From Terribium retamae (lineage in GTDB: Bacteria; Pseudomonadota; Alphaproteobacteria; Rhizobiales; Rhizobiaceae): a DNA stretch of 64,000 bases. Of the stretch, positions 19,428-27,525 are shown piece by piece. Every line of letters begins with the position of its first letter. Position 1 is the stretch's first letter. Made by a program: the position numbers and the translations under genes. The stretch spans positions 32,917-96,916 of the forward strand of contig NZ_JAKREW010000021.1 in NCBI RefSeq assembly GCF_022347545.1, written 5' to 3'. The notes under the pieces were generated by a model, which did no database searches, had not been told where the DNA came from, and was given only the letters and a program-made list of their open reading frames with translations.

Positions 19428-20558
19428 ATGAAAGCTGATTTCTACGAAACGCTTGGCGTACAGAAGGGCGCCGACGAGAAGGAGCTCAAAAGCGCCTTCC
19501 GCAAACTGGCCATGCAGTTCCATCCCGACCGCAATCCCGGCGATGCCTCTTGCGAGCACAAGTTCAAGGAAATCAACGAAGCCTACGAGACGCTGAAGGA
19601 CCCGCAGAAGCGTGCGGCTTATGATCGTTTCGGCCACGCCGCCTTCGAGAATGGCGGCATGAATGGCGGTGGCGCCGGCTTCGCCGCCGGCGGCTTTGCC
19701 GACATCTTCGAGGACATCTTCGGCGAGATGATGGGTGGTGGTCGCCGCCGCAACTCCGGCGGGCGCGAACGCGGCGCCGACCTGCGCTACAATATGGAGA
19801 TCAGCCTCGAAGAGGCCTATTCCGGCAAGACGGCGCAGATCCATGTGCCGGCATCGCTTTCCTGCGACGAATGCTCGGGTTCCGGCGCCAAGCCGGGCAC
19901 GCAGCCCGTCACCTGCTCGATGTGCCATGGCCACGGCAAGGTGCGTGCCAGCCAGGGCTTCTTCTCGATCGAGCGCACCTGCCCGCAGTGCCAGGGCCGG
20001 GGGCAGACCATCAAGGATCCGTGCCCGAAATGCGCCGGTCAGGGACGCGTCACCGAGGAACGCTCGCTTTCCGTCAACATTCCTGCCGGCATCGAGGACG
20101 GCACCCGCATCCGGCTGGCCGGTGAAGGGGAGGCGGGGCTGCGTGGCGGTCCTTCCGGCGATCTCTACATCTTCCTGGCCATCAAGCCGCACGAGTTCTT
20201 CCAGCGCGATGGCGCCGATCTCTATTGCAAGGTGCCCATCTCGATGACGACGGCAGCCCTCGGCGGTTCCTTCGAGGTGACGACGCTGGATGGCAGCCAG
20301 ACACGCGTGAAAGTGCCGGAAGGCACCCAGAACGGCCGGCAGTTCAGGCTGAAAGGCAAGGGCATGCCGGTATTGCGCCAGCCGCAGATCGGCGATCTCT
20401 ATATCCAGACCGCAGTCGAGACGCCGCAGAACCTGACCCGGCGCCAGCGCGAGCTTCTGGAGGAGTTCGAACAACTTTCGTCGAAGGAAAACAGCCCGCA
20501 ATCGAGCGGTTTCTTCTCGCGCATGAAGGATTTTCTCGAATCGTTCGGTGAACGTTAG
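19428..20558 (+). CDS. dnaJ: Hsp40 co-chaperone DnaJ
   Basis: 376-residue class A J-protein. The J domain contains HPD at 32-34, followed by a Gly/Phe-rich linker (about 75-105) and four zinc-finger repeats (CDECSGSG, CSMCHGHG, CPQCQGRG, CPKCAGQG). The C-terminal substrate-binding domain is complete. The ATG choice gives the canonical MKADFYETLGV start. It stimulates DnaK ATPase and delivers substrates. Confidence 0.98.
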   Translation: MKADFYETLGVQKGADEKELKSAFRKLAMQFHPDRNPGDASCEHKFKEINEAYETLKDPQKRAAYDRFGHAAFENGGMNGGGAGFAAGGFADIFEDIFGEMMGGGRRRNSGGRERGADLRYNMEISLEEAYSGKTAQIHVPASLSCDECSGSGAKPGTQPVTCSMCHGHGKVRASQGFFSIERTCPQCQGRGQTIKDPCPKCAGQGRVTEERSLSVNIPAGIEDGTRIRLAGEGEAGLRGGPSGDLYIFLAIKPHEFFQRDGADLYCKVPISMTTAALGGSFEVTTLDGSQTRVKVPEGTQNGRQFRLKGKGMPVLRQPQIGDLYIQTAVETPQNLTRRQRELLEEFEQLSSKENSPQSSGFFSRMKDFLESFGER

Positions 20559-20677
20559 AGCGACGACAAATTCTGTCTTGTCCACGACATTGGTGGACGT
20601 TTGCCTTGCCTACCCCTACGTAACTGGTAAGTAGCGTTTACACAGCGGGTCCGGGGGGAGCCGGTCAGGAGGCCTTG

Positions 20678-21283
20678 ATGGGACGTGGTCCGGGACTGAG
20701 GAAATCGCTCGCCGAGAAGTTCGACGACGAACTCAAATTCTTCAAGGGATGGATCGACAAGCCGAAGGCTGTCGGCTCCATCGTGCCGACGAGTTCGGTC
20801 ACCGCCCGCAAGATGGCGTCTGTCATCGATACGGCATCAGGCCTGCCCGTGCTTGAGGTGGGCCCTGGGACCGGGGTCATCACCCGCGCCATCCTTGAGC
20901 ACGGCGTGAAGCCGGAAAACCTCTACGCCGTCGAATATTCGCATGATTTCGTGGAGCATCTGCGGCGCCTCTATCCGGGCGTGAACATCATCGAAGGCGA
21001 TGCCTTCAACCTCAATGAAGCGCTCGGGGAGCACAGCGGCCTGACCTTCGATTCGGTGATCACCGGCGTGCCGCTGCTCAATTTCCCCGTCCCCCAGCGC
21101 ATCAGCTACCTCGAAAGCCTGCTCGACCGAATTCCGGCGGGTCGGCCGGTCGTGCAGCTGACCTATGGCCCGATGTCGCCGATCCCGCCCGGACGCGGCA
21201 ATTACACGGTGGAACATTTCCATTTCGTGCTGCGAAACATCCCGCCCACGCGGTTGTGGATCTATCGACGTCCAGCGAATTAG
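20678..21283 (+). CDS. pmtA: Phosphatidylethanolamine N-methyltransferase, PmtA type
   Basis: 201-residue SAM-dependent methyltransferase that methylates phosphatidylethanolamine toward phosphatidylcholine, a membrane lipid important in rhizobia. The SAM motif I is LPVLEVGPGTGVITRAIL (about residues 57-73), and the VGSIVPTSSVTARKM segment upstream is typical of the small soluble rhizobial PmtA. AGGAGG lies 5 nt before ATG 20678; the TTG one codon earlier is less likely. It follows dnaJ by 119 nt and probably has its own promoter. Confidence 0.88.
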   Translation: MGRGPGLRKSLAEKFDDELKFFKGWIDKPKAVGSIVPTSSVTARKMASVIDTASGLPVLEVGPGTGVITRAILEHGVKPENLYAVEYSHDFVEHLRRLYPGVNIIEGDAFNLNEALGEHSGLTFDSVITGVPLLNFPVPQRISYLESLLDRIPAGRPVVQLTYGPMSPIPPGRGNYTVEHFHFVLRNIPPTRLWIYRRPAN

Positions 21284-21286
21284 CGC

Positions 21287-21658
21287 TCAGCCAACCCGTT
21301 CGAACGTGTCGGCATTGATCGTCATGGCACGCCACCAGTTTGTCTGGCTGGACTCTGCCGGTGCGCCTTCTCGGGCAGCACCCAGCGCCCGGTCGGTCGC
21401 CACGAACCACAGTGTCTCCAGGCGTCCGTCGCGGAGCAGGCCGGTATAGGAGACAACCACATCGCCGGCCAGGCCAGTGCCTGCAGAAGCGAGATTGATG
21501 CAGTTGCCTTTGTGGACGCCGACGAGCGGCACCGTCTGCCCGTAGAACGCGCTGTCCTTCAACGCGGTTCGGAACGAGCCCTCTATCTTGCCGTTCGCCT
21601 CGCTCGCAATCTCCACGACCGATCCGAACTGATTTTTCCAGATACCTATCCAAGACAT
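21287..21658 (-). CDS. Avidin/streptavidin-family protein (rhizavidin/bradavidin-like)
   Basis: 123-residue beta-barrel protein with the avidin family pattern. The first strand W-x-N-Q-x-G-S is present (WKNQFGS, N9 and S13), then GSFRTA, then ETLWFVAT (W84) and the closing NWWRAMTINADTF (W109, D117). By hand alignment to streptavidin, N23, S27, W108, W120 and D128 are kept; L25, Y43, S45 and W92 become F11, F29, T31 and Y71; W79 is not clearly matched. No signal peptide is seen, unlike secreted avidins. GGAGGT lies upstream of the ATG. It is convergent with pmtA, 3 nt apart. Biotin binding is plausible but unproven. Confidence 0.8.
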   Translation of the reverse strand: MSWIGIWKNQFGSVVEIASEANGKIEGSFRTALKDSAFYGQTVPLVGVHKGNCINLASAGTGLAGDVVVSYTGLLRDGRLETLWFVATDRALGAAREGAPAESSQTNWWRAMTINADTFERVG

Positions 21659-21762
21659 TCCCGCACCTCCATCCGATGCACCTGGGTTTAATCCAGGCTC
21701 CTGCCGGAGGTTCCAGACGATACCGACGGCAACAGGAAGCCGGTGGCGGAGATGGCAAGAAT

Positions 21763-22593
21763 TTAAAGGCTCAAACAGATCGCCCCCGCCGCAACCACGA
21801 TGCAGGCGGCAAATCGCCGGATTGTCAGCCTCTCTCCGAGAAACCCCCAGCCGATCAAGAGCGCGAAGACAACGCTGGTTTCCCTCAGTGCCGTGATCGG
21901 GCCCGCCGGGGCGAGTGCGAATGCAGCGACCACCGAACCATAGGCAATCATCGCCACGAGGCCGCCAGCGAGCGCCGTGGCCTCGTCACGCGAACGGAAA
22001 TCCAACGAAAGCCGGCCGCGGATCAAGACGTAGACGGATGGCAGAAGCGTCCCGTAGATGACAAGCACCCAGGCCGTGTAGGCGGTGCTGTCGCCGGACA
22101 GCCGAACACCGACCGAATCGACCATCCCATAGCCGGCAACGATCGTTCCCGTGGCGATCGCCCAGGCAATAGAAGCCGTGGTCGCGCGATCCCGCCCCAG
22201 CGACAAACTCATTATGCCAAGTGCGACGAGCAGGACGCCGGCAACCTGGTAGGCGGTCAGCGTATCGCCGGTCAGGAAGAAGGCGCCGAACGTGACAAGC
22301 AGCGGTACTGTCCCGCGCACGATGGGGTAGACTTGACCAAGATCGCCGTGGCGATATGCGGTGACAAGAAACAGGCTGTAGCCAACCTGGAGCAGGGCCG
22401 AAAAGAGGATGTATCCCCATGCGGATGCGGCCGGAAGGCTCAAGAACGGGACACAAGCCAGTGCGATGGCCGTGCCTGCCAGACTCATCACCGTCACCGT
22501 GCACAGCCGGTCCTTACCGTTGCGGAGAAAGGCGTTCCAACTGGCGTGTAAAACCGCCGCGAACAGCGCGAGCAATATGGCGGCCGTGCTCAC
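21763..22593 (-). CDS. EamA/DMT-family transporter
   Basis: 276-residue inner-membrane protein with ten predicted hydrophobic helices arranged as two EamA repeats. The helix-4-like AYRHGDLGQVYPIVRGTVPLLV and the second-repeat ALAPAGPITALRETSVVFALLIGWGFLGERL are typical. The GTG start overlaps the stop of the upstream TetR gene (GTGA), so the pair is one operon. Metabolite or drug export is likely; the substrate is unknown. Confidence 0.88.
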   Translation of the reverse strand: MSTAAILLALFAAVLHASWNAFLRNGKDRLCTVTVMSLAGTAIALACVPFLSLPAASAWGYILFSALLQVGYSLFLVTAYRHGDLGQVYPIVRGTVPLLVTFGAFFLTGDTLTAYQVAGVLLVALGIMSLSLGRDRATTASIAWAIATGTIVAGYGMVDSVGVRLSGDSTAYTAWVLVIYGTLLPSVYVLIRGRLSLDFRSRDEATALAGGLVAMIAYGSVVAAFALAPAGPITALRETSVVFALLIGWGFLGERLTIRRFAACIVVAAGAICLSL

Positions 22594-23189
22594 AGCGGTA
22601 TCCCGGCATCCTGTTGGAGAAGGAGTGCCGCGGTTCTTCTTGCATTGTCGATTGCGTCCTCACCTTTGCCGAGCTGCGCCAGCAGCGTGGCACCCTCAAT
22701 CAGCGTCAGAAACGCCGTTGCCAAGTTCGAAGCAGAATCCGGATCGAGATCAGCCCGCAGGATGGTCGCCATATAGTCCTGGAGTTCGGCCTTCTGCTTG
22801 GATGCCGCCGCAAACACCGGATGTGAAGGGTCACTGAACTCGGCGATCGCATGTGCAAAGAGGCAGCCATGGAAGTCCGGACTTTCGAACCAGCGGCCAT
22901 ACCAGTTGAAGATCGCCATGATCTTGCCGGATGGTGTGGTTTCAGCCTCGATCATCCGGTCGAGCTGGCTTTGGAATCGCCTTGCCCGCCAGTTCAGCAC
23001 CTCGGCAATCAGATCGTCCTTCGTTGGGAACTTCCGGTACATCGTCATCTTGGCGACGCCGGCTTCGGCTATGATCCTGTCGATACCCGTCGCATGGAAT
23101 CCGTGCCGTTTGAACAGACTGTAAGCTGTCTCAACGATCGTTTGATGTTTGGACTTTGCAATCTGAGGGTCTTCAGTGCCCTGGATCAT
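22590..23189 (-). CDS. TetR-family transcriptional regulator
   Basis: 199-residue repressor. The N-terminal HTH is TIVETAYSLFKRHGFHATGIDRIIAEAGVAKMTMYRKFPTKDDLI. The C-terminal domain (NWYGRWFESPDFHGCLFAHAIAEF) resembles the AcuR/YdeS-like group. It is first in a two-gene operon with the EamA transporter, and a perfect palindrome lies 4 nt upstream of its ATG, suggesting autorepression. Confidence 0.9.
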   Translation of the reverse strand: MIQGTEDPQIAKSKHQTIVETAYSLFKRHGFHATGIDRIIAEAGVAKMTMYRKFPTKDDLIAEVLNWRARRFQSQLDRMIEAETTPSGKIMAIFNWYGRWFESPDFHGCLFAHAIAEFSDPSHPVFAAASKQKAELQDYMATILRADLDPDSASNLATAFLTLIEGATLLAQLGKGEDAIDNARRTAALLLQQDAGIPL

Positions 23190-23193
23190 GATA

Positions 23194-23209
23194 GAGACAG
23201 GTCTGTCTC
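23194..23209. promoter_or_regulatory. TetR operator palindrome
   Basis: GAGACAG-GT-CTGTCTC, a perfect 7-bp inverted repeat with a 2-bp centre, sits directly before the TetR start codon on the minus strand. It is the size and position expected for an autoregulatory TetR operator. It also lies in the 258-bp region shared with the rightward FMN reductase gene. Confidence 0.7.
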
Positions 23210-23447
23210 ATTTTTTGATGAATGTCAACGGTCGTATTCGAAGCGGGAGGCTGCTTTGAGTGTGAGCAGCGTTGCGTTTTTCTGACACGGCGACACCTTC
23301 CGTGCGAAACGCTTGAAGAACTCCAAGCCCCACATCTTCGGTCTCGCGATCGGATGGGTCGCCGGGATTTATGTTCGGCTCGAAGCGTCCCCTTGATTCC
23401 GCGGCGGCATCGCCTATAGCTGCCGGACGGCAAAGGAGCGCCATGCC

Positions 23448-24038
23448 GTGATTCCCAAGATCCTTGTCTTCGCGGGTTCGATCCGCAGCGGTGCCTTCAG
23501 CGGCAGGACGGCCGATGTCGCGCAGAAGGTGCTGGCCATGCAGGGCGCGGACGTGACCCGTATTTCGTTGGCCGATTATCCGATGCCGATCTTCGACGAG
23601 GACATCGAGAAGGAAAGCGGTATCCCCGAAAACGTCATCAAGCTGGCGCGTCTGCTCGGCGCCCATGACGGGCTCTTGCTGGTGACACCGGAATACAACG
23701 GCTCCGTTTCGCCGCTCCTCAAGAACGCCATCGACTGGGTGAGCATTGTGCGTCATGACAATGGCCGGCAGTTGAAGCCGATGGCCGGCAAAGCGGTTGC
23801 GATATGCTCGTCATCGAAGGGCCATTTTGCCGGGGTGCGCGCCATCAATCATCTGCGCGCAATTCTGCTTCGCTGCCATATGGACATCGTCACCCCTGAA
23901 TGCTCGGTGCCGAATGGCGCCAGTGCTTTCGATACGGGTGGCGATTTTGTCGATCAGAAGCTTCGCCACGCCATGGAGCTAGTGGCGCAGGCGCTGATCG
24001 AGCGGGCTCGCATTTCATCAACGAGGGGAACGGTATGA
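23448..24038 (+). CDS. NADPH-dependent FMN reductase family protein
   Basis: 196-residue flavodoxin-like oxidoreductase. The phosphate-binding loop is GSIRSGAFSGR near the N terminus and the family motif is TPEYNGSVSPLLKNAIDWVS. The start is GTG 23448 with AAGGAG 9 nt upstream; a nearer ATG is out of frame. The stop overlaps the pyrF start (ATGA). It probably reduces FMN or quinones. Confidence 0.88.
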   Translation: MIPKILVFAGSIRSGAFSGRTADVAQKVLAMQGADVTRISLADYPMPIFDEDIEKESGIPENVIKLARLLGAHDGLLLVTPEYNGSVSPLLKNAIDWVSIVRHDNGRQLKPMAGKAVAICSSSKGHFAGVRAINHLRAILLRCHMDIVTPECSVPNGASAFDTGGDFVDQKLRHAMELVAQALIERARISSTRGTV

Positions 24039-24727
24039 ACGATATGCGCGACAGGCTGATCGTCGGCCTCGACATTCCAACCGTGGCCGAAGCCGAGAAG
24101 GTGGTGAAGGAGCTCGGCGACACCGTGTCCTTCTACAAGATCGGCTATCAGCTCGCCTTTGCCGGCGGGCTGGAGTTTGCGCGCGATCTGGCCGCCGACG
24201 GCAAGAAGATCTTCCTCGACATGAAGCTGCTCGATATCGACAACACGGTCGCCAAGGGCGTCGAGAACATCGTCAAGATGGGCATGACCATGCTCACTCT
24301 CCACGCTTATCCGAAGACGATGCGCGCGGCGGTGGAAGCGGCCAAGGGCAGCGATCTCTGCCTGCTCGCCGTCACCGTGCTCACCTCGATGGACGAGCAG
24401 GACGTCATCGATGCCGGCTACGAATACGATCCGCACACGCTGGTGCTGCGGCGCGCCGAACAGGCGCTGTCGGCCGGCATGGGGGGCATCGTCTGCTCGG
24501 CCGAAGAGGCATCGGCGGTCCGCAAGGTCGTCGGTCCCGACATGGCGGTGGTGACGCCCGGTATCAGACCAGCCGGCGCCGACCGCGGCGATCAGAAGCG
24601 TGTCGTCACGCCGGCGGACGCCATCCGCAATGGCTCCAGCCACCTCGTCGTGGCGCGGCCGATCATCGGTGCGGTTGACAGGCGCGCCGCTGCCCAGGCT
24701 ATCCTGGCCGAGATGGCGGCGGCTTGA
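24035..24727 (+). CDS. pyrF: Orotidine 5'-phosphate decarboxylase
   Basis: 230-residue TIM-barrel enzyme making UMP from OMP, the last step of de novo pyrimidine synthesis. The catalytic array lies in FLDMKLLDIDNTV (D62, K64, D67), with LIVGLDIPT at the N terminus and VVTPGIRP plus LVVARPII phosphate-binding loops. ATG 24035 overlaps the upstream stop, with GAGGGG before it. Coupling to a flavin reductase is common in rhizobia but functionally unexplained. Confidence 0.96.
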   Translation: MNDMRDRLIVGLDIPTVAEAEKVVKELGDTVSFYKIGYQLAFAGGLEFARDLAADGKKIFLDMKLLDIDNTVAKGVENIVKMGMTMLTLHAYPKTMRAAVEAAKGSDLCLLAVTVLTSMDEQDVIDAGYEYDPHTLVLRRAEQALSAGMGGIVCSAEEASAVRKVVGPDMAVVTPGIRPAGADRGDQKRVVTPADAIRNGSSHLVVARPIIGAVDRRAAAQAILAEMAAA

Positions 24728-24764
24728 GCCGCCCGAAACGTGAAGCTGCGGACGGAGACTGTTT

Positions 24765-25052
24765 ATGGCCAAAGGATACTGGATCGCTCGCGTCGATGTG
24801 CGTGACGCCGAAGGCTACAAGGCCTATGTCGATGCCGCGAAACTCGCCTTCGACCGTTTCGGCGCAAAGTTCCTGGCCCGTGGCGGCGAGCACGAGAAGG
24901 CCGAAGGACAAGGCCGCGGCCGCAACGTCATCATCGAGTTCGAGAGCCTGAAGGTAGCGCATGACTGCTACCACTCGCCGGAGTACCAGCGAGCCGCAGC
25001 CATCCGCCAGAAGGTGGCGGACGGCGAAATCGTGCTTGTGGAAGGGATCTGA
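24765..25052 (+). CDS. DUF1330-family protein
   Basis: 95-residue protein of the DUF1330 (dimeric alpha-beta barrel) family. Recognisable segments are KGYWIARVDVRDAEGYKAYVDAA, FLARGGEHEKAEGQ and VIIEFESLKVAHDCYHSPEYQ. The length is usual for the family. It follows pyrF by 37 nt on the same strand and could be cotranscribed. The function is unknown. Confidence 0.88.
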   Translation: MAKGYWIARVDVRDAEGYKAYVDAAKLAFDRFGAKFLARGGEHEKAEGQGRGRNVIIEFESLKVAHDCYHSPEYQRAAAIRQKVADGEIVLVEGI

Positions 25053-25171
25053 TTTCGAACCGCTGCTTTCGATTGCGGGTTTCGTCGAATTTACAGCGCT
25101 GACTTCACATCGGTCTGTGCGAAGTCGGTACCGACATACATCTGTGCTTGCTGTGGCGGAACCTGCCGCCC

Positions 25172-26260
25172 TCAGGCAACCAGATCCGGCACTGGCCCGA
25201 TGTAGCGCGACTGCGGCCGTATCAGCCGTCCCGTCGCCTGCTGCTCGCGGGCATGTGCAATCCAGCCGGCCATGCGCCCGGCAGCAAAGACGCAGGTGAA
25301 CGCCTCTTCCGGGAAGCCTGCCGCTTCCAACAGCAAGGCGGTGTAGAACTCCACATTGGTCTGCAGCACGCGGTCGGGCTTGGCCCGCTTCAGTGTTTCG
25401 AGCGCAGCTTGTTCGACCGTCTCGGCGAAGGCCAGCCGTCGCCCGGCCGCGCCTTCTGGACCGATGCGGCGCACCACCGTCTTGAGAACGTCGGCGCGTG
25501 GGTCGCGCACCCGGTAGATGCGGTGGCCGAAGCCCATGATGCGCCGACCCTCGGCCAGTTCCTTGCTGAGCCAACCCGCAGCGTCGCCGGTCGCGGCGAT
25601 GGCATCGAGCATTGCAATCACCGGCCCCGGAGCGCCGCCATGCAGCGGGCCCTTCAAGGCTCCGAGCCCGGCAAGCGCTACCGAGGTCAGGCCGGCCTGG
25701 GTCGAGGCAACCACGCGTGCGGCGAAGGTGGAGGCGTTGAGACCGTGGTCGCAAACGGTGACGAGATAGGTGTCGAGCGCGGCAGCCAGCTCCCGGTTTG
25801 CGACCGTGCCGGTGAGCATAGCGAGCATGTCTGCGGCGTGGCCTGCCGCGGCATTCGGGGCAACGACGTCAAGGCCCTTGCGCATACGCAGCAACGCCGG
25901 CGTCAGCACCGCAGGAGCCGCGATCAGGCGCAGCGCGTCCTCCAGCGTGTCGCCGTCCGGCATCAGCGCCGTACCGGCGCGCATGCCGTCATAGACTGAG
26001 GGCCCGGCAAGTGCCGGCAGCAGCGGCTTTACCCGCTCGAATACCTCAACGCGGGCGCGGCCAAGCCTCGCCGCCAGGGTCTTCTCGTTCGGCAGGTCGT
26101 CGAAGAAACCGTCGAAAAGCAGATGCGTCACGCCGGCGAAATCGCGCCGTCCGGCAAGATCACGCAAGGCGTGCCCTCGGATCGTCAAATGCCCGCCGAG
26201 CCCATCCACTTCCGACAGCACGGTTTCGGCGGCAACCACATCATCCAGTCCGCTTGTCAT
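25172..26260 (-). CDS. Citrate synthase-like protein
   Basis: 362-residue citrate/2-methylcitrate synthase family enzyme. The catalytic histidines are in PLHGGAPG and GFGHRIYR. The third catalytic residue, usually Asp in the N-V-D-F motif, is Glu here (QTNVEFYTALLL), as in some secondary citrate synthases. ATG 26260 is chosen; a longer frame would run across the intergenic operator. It is divergent from a second family member that carries an HTH domain. It is probably not the main housekeeping enzyme. Confidence 0.88.
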   Translation of the reverse strand: MTSGLDDVVAAETVLSEVDGLGGHLTIRGHALRDLAGRRDFAGVTHLLFDGFFDDLPNEKTLAARLGRARVEVFERVKPLLPALAGPSVYDGMRAGTALMPDGDTLEDALRLIAAPAVLTPALLRMRKGLDVVAPNAAAGHAADMLAMLTGTVANRELAAALDTYLVTVCDHGLNASTFAARVVASTQAGLTSVALAGLGALKGPLHGGAPGPVIAMLDAIAATGDAAGWLSKELAEGRRIMGFGHRIYRVRDPRADVLKTVVRRIGPEGAAGRRLAFAETVEQAALETLKRAKPDRVLQTNVEFYTALLLEAAGFPEEAFTCVFAAGRMAGWIAHAREQQATGRLIRPQSRYIGPVPDLVA

Positions 26261-26305
26261 CGTCTTTGCTCCTTGACCAATTTCCGATCCGAGATAATGC
26301 TGTGG

Positions 26306-26335
26306 TTGATTGTCATCAATCTTGATCAATAGAAT
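26306..26335. promoter_or_regulatory. Inverted repeats between the two citrate-synthase-like genes
   Basis: The 79-bp divergent region holds TTGAT-TGTC-ATCAA (26306-26319) and the palindrome TTGATCAA (26322-26329), with a further AATCAA directly before the rightward ATG. The density of TTGAT/ATCAA half-sites suggests an operator read by a dimeric HTH protein, possibly the HTH-fused neighbour. Confidence 0.55.
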
Positions 26336-26339
26336 CAAT

Positions 26340-27491
26340 ATGAACTCATGGCTGACGCGGGACGAAGCGCTGGACAGGCTGGGCGTGCGTGCGCAAACGC
26401 TCTACGCTTATGTCAGCCGCAACCAGATCGGCATGCAGCCCGATCCGGCCGATCCGCGCCGCAGCCTCTACAGGTCTGAAGACATCGATGCACTCACCAC
26501 CCGCCGGGCGCGCGGACGTCGCGTTGCCGCGATCGCGGAAAGCGCCGTGTCCTGGGGGGAGCCGGTCTTTGCCACTGAAATTTCCACCGTCATCCACGGC
26601 AGGCTGATCTACCGTGGCGAGGACGCGGTCGCCTTTTCACGCGACGCCAGCCTGGAGGAGGCTGCGCAACTTTTGTGGGCCAGTTCCGCCGCTCCGCGCT
26701 TTGCAACGTCGGGGGTACCTGCCGAGACGGGTGTCGCCCAGGCCTTTTCCATTCTCGCCGGCCTGGCGGCCAGGGGCCAGCCCTCGCCGGGGCGCAATGG
26801 CGCCGTCCTGCAGGCAGACGCCATGCCGGCCATCGCCGCTCTCGCCGGAGCGCTGGGCGCAGCACCTGGTGCCGAGCCGGTACATCTCAGGCTCGCGAAA
26901 GGCTGGCGGGTCGAGCCTGCGGCGGATGTGTTGCGCCGTGTCATGGTGCTGGTCGCCGACCACGAACTCAATGCCTCGGCCTTCGCCGCCCGCGTGGCCG
27001 CTTCGACCGGGGCGCCGCTCGTCGCCTGCCTGCTGGCAGGTCTCTCGACGCTTTACGGCCCGCGTCATGGTACGGCCGCCGATGCCGTCGCCATGCTGGT
27101 GGACGACGCAGCGCGGATCGGCGTACGCGCCGCAATGAGGCGCTGGATCGACCATGACCGACCGCTACCCGGCTTCGGCCATCCACTCTATCCCGGTGGC
27201 GACCCGCGCGCGGCGGCATTGCTGGCCGACATGAAGCTGGAACCCGAAATCGTCGAGCTGCGCCAGTCGGTGTTTGACGCCACCGGCGCCCTGCCGACGA
27301 TCGATTTCGCGCTGGTGGCGCTGGTGCGATCCTATCGCCTGCCGGCCGATGCGCCCATTCGCCTGTTCGCGCTCGGCCGAAGCGTTGGCTGGACTGCGCA
27401 CGCCATCGAACAAGTCATGTCAGGCAAGCTGATCCGGCCGCGCGCCCGCTATGAGGGGCCGCTGCCAGTCGATCACGGTCATTTTGAATGA
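26340..27491 (+). CDS. HTH-domain citrate synthase family protein (DNA-binding fusion)
   Basis: 383-residue fusion. Residues 1 to ~50 form a MerR/excisionase-like helix-turn-helix (WLTRDEALDRLGVRAQTLYAYVSRNQIG ... RSLYRSEDIDAL). The rest is a citrate synthase domain with catalytic candidates in GPRHGTAADAV, LPGFGHPLYP and LPTIDFALV (the Asp is kept here, while the divergent paralogue has Glu). No clear Shine-Dalgarno is seen before ATG 26340. It may act as a metabolite-sensing regulator, a catalyst or both. Confidence 0.85.
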   Translation: MNSWLTRDEALDRLGVRAQTLYAYVSRNQIGMQPDPADPRRSLYRSEDIDALTTRRARGRRVAAIAESAVSWGEPVFATEISTVIHGRLIYRGEDAVAFSRDASLEEAAQLLWASSAAPRFATSGVPAETGVAQAFSILAGLAARGQPSPGRNGAVLQADAMPAIAALAGALGAAPGAEPVHLRLAKGWRVEPAADVLRRVMVLVADHELNASAFAARVAASTGAPLVACLLAGLSTLYGPRHGTAADAVAMLVDDAARIGVRAAMRRWIDHDRPLPGFGHPLYPGGDPRAAALLADMKLEPEIVELRQSVFDATGALPTIDFALVALVRSYRLPADAPIRLFALGRSVGWTAHAIEQVMSGKLIRPRARYEGPLPVDHGHFE

Positions 27492-27525
27492 CCGTTGGCG
27501 CGTAAGCCAAGCGGCCTGGATGGGT

